Source of the DNA: an uncultured Muribaculaceae bacterium
Lineage (GTDB): Bacteria > Bacteroidota > Bacteroidia > Bacteroidales > Muribaculaceae
DNA: 9,666 bases
Direction: 5' to 3'
Assembly: GCA_910584185.1 (NCBI GenBank)
Contig: CAJTYC010000086.1
Coordinates: 1 to 9,666, forward strand
The notes beneath the pieces are model-generated. The model had not been told where the DNA came from. It was given only the letters and a program-made list of their open reading frames with translations, and ran no database searches. The position numbers and the translations under genes are program-made. Shown in pieces: positions 6,065-9,666 of the stretch (position 1 is its first letter; each line of letters starts with the position of its first letter).

Positions 6065-7501
6065 ATGAAAAAACTTATATTAGGGACCTTAGGCCTGTCA
6101 TTGGCTTGCGTCCCCGCGATTGCCAAGGACCGCGTCACAGTTAACCCCAATGCAGTCAACACCGAGACAATACTTCATGCGTGGAGTTGGAACTTCCCTG
6201 AAATGGCACGCAGCATGAAGGAGATAGCCGATGCCGGATTTACGATGATTCAGACATCGCCCGTGCAGAAATGCTATTCGCCCGAGGGGAGCGGCAAAAA
6301 GATATTTGACGAAAATGTCACAGAGGGAAACTGGTATTACTACTATCAGCCAACTGATTGGAAAATCGGCAATGACATACTCGGCACACGCGACCAGATG
6401 AAGCAGATGATGGACTCTGCTGCAAAATATAATATCAAGGTAATAGTTGATGTGCTTCCCAATCACACGGCCTTTGATATTGATGCCGTTTCTGATGACT
6501 TCTATAAGGCAGTGGGAGGATGCGACAAAATGTATCATAGCAACGGCCTGAAACCTGTGCGCGACTACAACAATCGCCTCGAATGCACATTGTGGGGTTC
6601 AGGCGGACTCCCAGATGTAAACACTGAGAACCCTGATTTCCAGAAATATTACATGCAATTTGTAAATGACCTTCTGAGCCTTGGAGTGCGCGGATTCCGC
6701 TACGACACGGCTAAGCATATCGGCGTCCATTCAGATCCTGTAGATGCTGCATCAGGAGTCAAGGAGAATGACTTCTGGGATGTAGCCACCGGACGAAAGG
6801 CCGTGAAAGGTGTTAAGTTGGCGGTTCCCTACGACTCGTTGTTTGTATATGGAGAGGTGCTTCAAGACAAGAATGTGCCGGAGGCTGAGTATGCAGAATA
6901 TTTCGGGCAGACTGCATCAAGCTATGGCTGGATGCTCCGCGAGGCATTGGAGAAGCATAGTGCAAAGGGCATAGACCTGAAGAGCTTCCATCATTCGGCA
7001 GCCCCCGAACATCTCACCACATGGGTAGAGAGCCACGACACATACGCAAACGCGCATGAGTCAGCGCATCTCACAGATGACCAAATCAGGGTGGGTTGGG
7101 TGTTCTTGACCGCACGTCAGAATGGAACTCCCCTATTTTTCAGCCGTCCCGCCGGTTCGACACGCAGCAATTACTATGGCAACAATGTGCTCGGTGCGCG
7201 TGGCAATGATGAGTTCAAACATCCTGAGGTGGTGGCAGTCAATAAATTCCGCACCGCGATGAACGGTCAGAAAGAAGATGTCCAGATGAGCGAAGATGGT
7301 GAAGTGCTCCTGGTGAACAGAGGCAAGAAGGGTGCTGCAATAGTCAACATAAGCAAGTCTGCAAACTTTGTGGACCTCCCCACCGGATTGCCAAACGGCA
7401 CATACAAGGATGTCGTATACGGCAAGGAATTCAAAGTCAAGAATGGCAAACTGAAAGGTGCGCTCGCGCCCGAACGCAGCTACATACTTGTCAAGAAATA
7501 A
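6065..7501 (+). CDS. Exported GH13 alpha-amylase (B. subtilis AmyE-like)
   Basis: An endo-acting alpha-1,4-glucan hydrolase of 478 residues. Residues 1-20 form a Sec signal peptide (MKK, a hydrophobic stretch, then AIA|K), predicting periplasmic or extracellular location. Cys15 sits in a poor lipobox (SLAC), so a lipoprotein is less likely. The (beta/alpha)8 barrel begins at LHAWSWNF (37-44). Conserved regions are DVLPNH (129-134), GFRYDTAKH with nucleophile Asp214, YGEVLQD with acid/base Glu264, and ESHDTYAN with stabiliser Asp325; TPLFFSRP (355-362) follows. These strings resemble B. subtilis AmyE (subfamily GH13_28) more than the SusG type, by memory. From about residue 400 a short all-beta domain C follows. 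There is no carbohydrate-binding module or type IX secretion tail. It stands alone between recG and groES, with no SusC/SusD or sugar regulator nearby. Confidence 0.93.
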   Translation: MKKLILGTLGLSLACVPAIAKDRVTVNPNAVNTETILHAWSWNFPEMARSMKEIADAGFTMIQTSPVQKCYSPEGSGKKIFDENVTEGNWYYYYQPTDWKIGNDILGTRDQMKQMMDSAAKYNIKVIVDVLPNHTAFDIDAVSDDFYKAVGGCDKMYHSNGLKPVRDYNNRLECTLWGSGGLPDVNTENPDFQKYYMQFVNDLLSLGVRGFRYDTAKHIGVHSDPVDAASGVKENDFWDVATGRKAVKGVKLAVPYDSLFVYGEVLQDKNVPEAEYAEYFGQTASSYGWMLREALEKHSAKGIDLKSFHHSAAPEHLTTWVESHDTYANAHESAHLTDDQIRVGWVFLTARQNGTPLFFSRPAGSTRSNYYGNNVLGARGNDEFKHPEVVAVNKFRTAMNGQKEDVQMSEDGEVLLVNRGKKGAAIVNISKSANFVDLPTGLPNGTYKDVVYGKEFKVKNGKLKGALAPERSYILVKK

Positions 7502-7510
7502 ATAAATCAT

Positions 7511-7540
7511 TGCGAATAGATTCTCGCACTGAACTTTTTT
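7511..7540 (+). terminator. Weak candidate intrinsic terminator of the amylase gene
   Basis: TGCGA (7511-7515) and TCGCA (7524-7528) can form a 5-bp stem with an 8-base loop, followed six bases later by TTTTTT (7535-7540). It lies 9 bases after the amylase stop. The stem is short and the T run is displaced, so this is a tentative call. Confidence 0.35.
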
Positions 7541-7555
7541 GGCACACTATTTGTA
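7540..7555 (+). promoter_or_regulatory. Sigma-54-like -24/-12 element upstream of groES
   Basis: TGGCAC (7540-7545), five bases, then TTGTA (7551-7555) matches the sigma-54 pattern TGGCAC-N5-TTGCA with correct spacing and one mismatch, at the usually important C of the -12 GC. Transcription would begin near 7566, giving a groES leader of about 110 bases. No exact TAnnTTTG box is present in this 173-base gap. Whether the organism uses sigma-54 for groESL cannot be told from the window. Confidence 0.35.
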
Positions 7556-7558
7556 ATA

Positions 7559-7597
7559 ATGTAAGTGGAACATGAGTTTATCATGGGCCACTTACAT
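7559..7597. repeat. 39-base near-perfect palindrome upstream of groES
   Basis: ATGTAAGTGG (7559-7568) is exactly complementary to CCACTTACAT (7588-7597). On the same axis, CATGA (7571-7575) pairs with TCATG (7581-7585). Only the AA/GG positions (7569-7570, 7586-7587) fail to pair, and the central five bases are GTTTA. As RNA this gives 15 base pairs with a 2x2 internal loop; as DNA it is a large two-fold symmetric site. It does not match the CIRCE heat-shock operator (TTAGCACTC-N9-GAGTGCTAA). GTTTT follows, too weak to decide for a terminator. Confidence 0.7.
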
Positions 7598-7674
7598 GTT
7601 TTATAATGGGCGGCAAATGAGAATAACCCCGCTGCCAATAACCGAAAATCAATAAACCAAAAACATAAAGAGCT

Positions 7675-7947
7675 ATGAATATCAAACCGCTCGCTGACCG
7701 TGTTCTTATAGAACCGACAGCTGCTGAAGAGACCACAATGGCAGGTATCATCATACCGGATACAGCTAAGGAGAAACCCCTCAAAGGCAAGGTGCTTGCC
7801 GTAGGCAATGGCACCAAGGATGAGGAGATGGTGCTTAAAGAGGACGACACTGTGCTTTATGGCAAATATGCCGGCACTGAAGTTGAACTGGAGGGCGAAA
7901 AATACCTTATCATGCGTCAAAGCGATGTGCTCGCAGTGTTAGGATAA
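7675..7947 (+). CDS. groES: Co-chaperonin GroES (Hsp10)
   Basis: The heptameric lid of the GroEL folding chamber, cytoplasmic, 90 residues (E. coli 97). The start is typical (MNIKPLADRVLIEP). The mobile loop that docks on GroEL is at about 16-34, with the hydrophobic tripeptide III at 25-27 (AGIIIPD). The KGKVLAVGNG strand (37-46) and the closing YGKYAGTEVELEGEKYLI region (62-79) are as in the family. The ATG follows an AT-rich leader with only a weak purine stretch (AAAGAG). groEL begins 37 bases after the stop, so the pair form the classic groESL operon. Control probably comes from the 173-base upstream gap, which holds the sigma-54-like element and the palindrome. Confidence 0.98.
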   Translation: MNIKPLADRVLIEPTAAEETTMAGIIIPDTAKEKPLKGKVLAVGNGTKDEEMVLKEDDTVLYGKYAGTEVELEGEKYLIMRQSDVLAVLG

Positions 7948-7984
7948 TTCTTGATTCTTAATTTTTAAATTACAGAAACATATC

Positions 7985-9622
7985 ATGGCAAAAGAAATAA
8001 AATTCAATATAAAGGCTCGCGAAGAGCTTAAGAACGGCGTCGATGCTCTTGCCGATGCTGTAAAGGTTACACTTGGCCCCAAGGGACGTAACGTAATCAT
8101 CGAGAAGAAATTTGGCGCTCCTCATATCACAAAAGATGGTGTGACGGTGGCACGCGAGATTGAACTCGAGGATTCTTTCCAGAACATGGGTGCTCAGCTC
8201 GTCAAGGAGGTTGCATCCAAGACCGGCGACCAGGCCGGTGACGGCACGACTACAGCTACTGTGCTCGCACAAGCCATTATCAATGTGGGCTTGAAGAATG
8301 TGACAGCAGGCGCTAACCCTATGGACCTCAAGCGCGGCATCGACAAAGCCGTGTCAGCTGTGGTTGAGAGCATCAAGGCTCAGAGCCAGGAAGTTGACGA
8401 TGACATCTCAAAGATTGAGAATGTGGCTCGCGTATCAGCCAATGGCGACGAGGAAATAGGCCGACTGATCGCTGAAGCCATGGAGAAGGTGAAGAAAGAG
8501 GGTGTCATCACCGTAGAAGAGGCCAAGGGAACTGAAACTTCTGTCGACATCGTTGAGGGTATGCAGTTCGACCGCGGTTACATCTCTCCCTATTTCGTAA
8601 CCAACTCTGAGAAGATGGAATGCGAGATGGATTCTCCCTACATTCTGCTTTACGACAAGAAAATCTCTAACCTCAAGGATATGCTTCCTATATTGGAGGC
8701 TGTGGCACAGTCAGGACGTCCGTTGCTTATCGTTGCAGAAGATGTTGACAATGAAGCACTTGCCACATTGGTAGTGAACCGCATACGTGGCAGCTTGAAG
8801 ATTTGTGCAGTCAAGGCTCCGGGCTTCGGTGACCGCCGCAAGGAGATGCTCGAGGATATCGCTATCCTGACAGGCGGCAATGTCATCTCGGAGGTTAAGG
8901 GCATGCAGCTTGCACAAGCCACAGTCAATGACCTTGGTACCGCAGAGAAGGTTTCTGTCAACAAGGACAACACTACGATTGTCAACGGGGCAGGCTCCAA
9001 GGAGGCCATCGCCGCCCGCGTGGGTCAAATCAAGTCTCAGATCGAGACCACAACTTCCAACTACGATAAGGAGAAACTTCAGGAACGTCTTGCCAAGCTC
9101 GCCGGCGGAGTGGCAGTGCTCTATATCGGTGCTCCCTCGGAAGTTGAGATGAAAGAGAAGAAAGACCGTGTGGACGATGCACTTTCGGCCACACGTGCAG
9201 CCATAGCTGAGGGCATTGTGCCGGGCGGAGGCGTTGCCTATATTCGCGCACTCTCTGCACTCGATGAACTAAAGGGCTGCAACGACGATGAGACAACCGG
9301 TATCGGCATAATCCGCCGCGCCATTGAGGAGCCTATGCGCCAGATCATGGAAAATGCAGGTCTCGAAGGAGCTGTAATTCTCCAGAAGGTCAAGGACGGC
9401 AAGGGCGACTTCGGTTACAATGCACGCACAGACGCATTTGAGAACTTCTTCGAATCCGGTGTAATCGACCCGGCCAAGGTGACCCGCGTGGCACTTGAGA
9501 ACGCTGCCAGCATCGCCGGCATGTTCCTCACCACCGAATGCGTCATCGCCGACAAGAAAGAGGACGCCCCCGCAGCTCCAATGGCAGCTCCCGGCATGGG
9601 CGGCATGGGCGGCATGATGTAA
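7985..9622 (+). CDS. groEL: Chaperonin GroEL (Hsp60)
   Basis: The 14-subunit cytoplasmic chaperonin that encloses unfolded proteins with GroES and ATP. It has 545 residues, full length. The ATP site is intact: TLGPKGRNV (29-37), GDGTTTAT (85-92, with Asp86 equivalent to E. coli Asp87), and catalytic Asp398 in KKDRVDDAL. The apical domain is continuous (about 190-375). The conserved block near 405-416 reads AAIAEGIVPGGG, with Ala408 where family members commonly have Glu, so a strict match to the classical chaperonin signature may fail. The protein ends in the usual flexible Met/Gly tail (GMGGMGGMM). The start is MAKEIKFN. No terminator is visible in the 44 bases left after the stop. Confidence 0.98.
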   Translation: MAKEIKFNIKAREELKNGVDALADAVKVTLGPKGRNVIIEKKFGAPHITKDGVTVAREIELEDSFQNMGAQLVKEVASKTGDQAGDGTTTATVLAQAIINVGLKNVTAGANPMDLKRGIDKAVSAVVESIKAQSQEVDDDISKIENVARVSANGDEEIGRLIAEAMEKVKKEGVITVEEAKGTETSVDIVEGMQFDRGYISPYFVTNSEKMECEMDSPYILLYDKKISNLKDMLPILEAVAQSGRPLLIVAEDVDNEALATLVVNRIRGSLKICAVKAPGFGDRRKEMLEDIAILTGGNVISEVKGMQLAQATVNDLGTAEKVSVNKDNTTIVNGAGSKEAIAARVGQIKSQIETTTSNYDKEKLQERLAKLAGGVAVLYIGAPSEVEMKEKKDRVDDALSATRAAIAEGIVPGGGVAYIRALSALDELKGCNDDETTGIGIIRRAIEEPMRQIMENAGLEGAVILQKVKDGKGDFGYNARTDAFENFFESGVIDPAKVTRVALENAASIAGMFLTTECVIADKKEDAPAAPMAAPGMGGMGGMM

Positions 9623-9666
9623 GCCAAATTCAGAAACGCAACTAAAAAAGAGTGCATCTGATATCA

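Noticed and set aside
7602..7607. TATAAT, an E. coli-like -10 box upstream of groES
   Set aside because: No TTGACA-like -35 lies at 16-18 bases, and Bacteroidetes primary sigma factors use TAnnTTTG instead.
7608..7636. GCGG/CCGC and GGCA/TGCC pairs in the groES leader as a riboswitch or second hairpin
   Set aside because: The 4-bp stems compete for the same bases and match no known riboswitch core.
9623..9666. Search for a groEL terminator or a following gene
   Set aside because: Only 44 bases remain, with no stem-loop plus T run and no start codon with a usable frame.

Overview
This window looks like a core chromosomal segment from a Bacteroidales bacterium, plausibly a gut Muribaculaceae or Bacteroides relative. 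That placement is from memory of protein families, not a search. It rests on the PheS with a four-cysteine insert, the RecG and Nth N-termini, Bacteroidetes-type -7 boxes (TAnnTTTG), and mostly AT-rich leaders without clear Shine-Dalgarno sites. All nine genes lie on the + strand and all look intact, except pheS, which is cut by the left edge.

Region 1 (1-1452) holds the 3' part of pheS (phenylalanyl-tRNA synthetase alpha) and then nth (endonuclease III), 14 bases apart. Region 2 (1453-1587) is a 135-base gap with a cluster of GCAAA motifs, a 10-bp inverted repeat and a -7 box almost touching the next start codon. Region 3 (1588-5874) is a compact run: a TetR-family regulator, fabG (fatty acid synthesis), ispD (isoprenoid precursor synthesis, GTG start) and recG (branch-migration helicase). 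The fabG-ispD gap is 5 bases, and ispD and recG overlap by ATGA. The regulator is well placed to control fabG and the genes behind it.

Region 4 (5875-7501) is a 190-base gap with a nested inverted repeat around a -7 box, followed by an exported AmyE-like GH13 alpha-amylase that stands alone, with no SusC/SusD partners in view. Region 5 (7502-9666) is a 173-base gap and then groES-groEL. The gap holds a possible terminator, a sigma-54-like -24/-12 pair and a 39-base near-perfect palindrome.

I see no mobile element, CRISPR array, rRNA, tRNA or evidently new multi-gene system. The genes are ordinary; the second-look signals are in the three longer intergenic regions, each with a symmetric element next to a candidate promoter, and in the isolated amylase.
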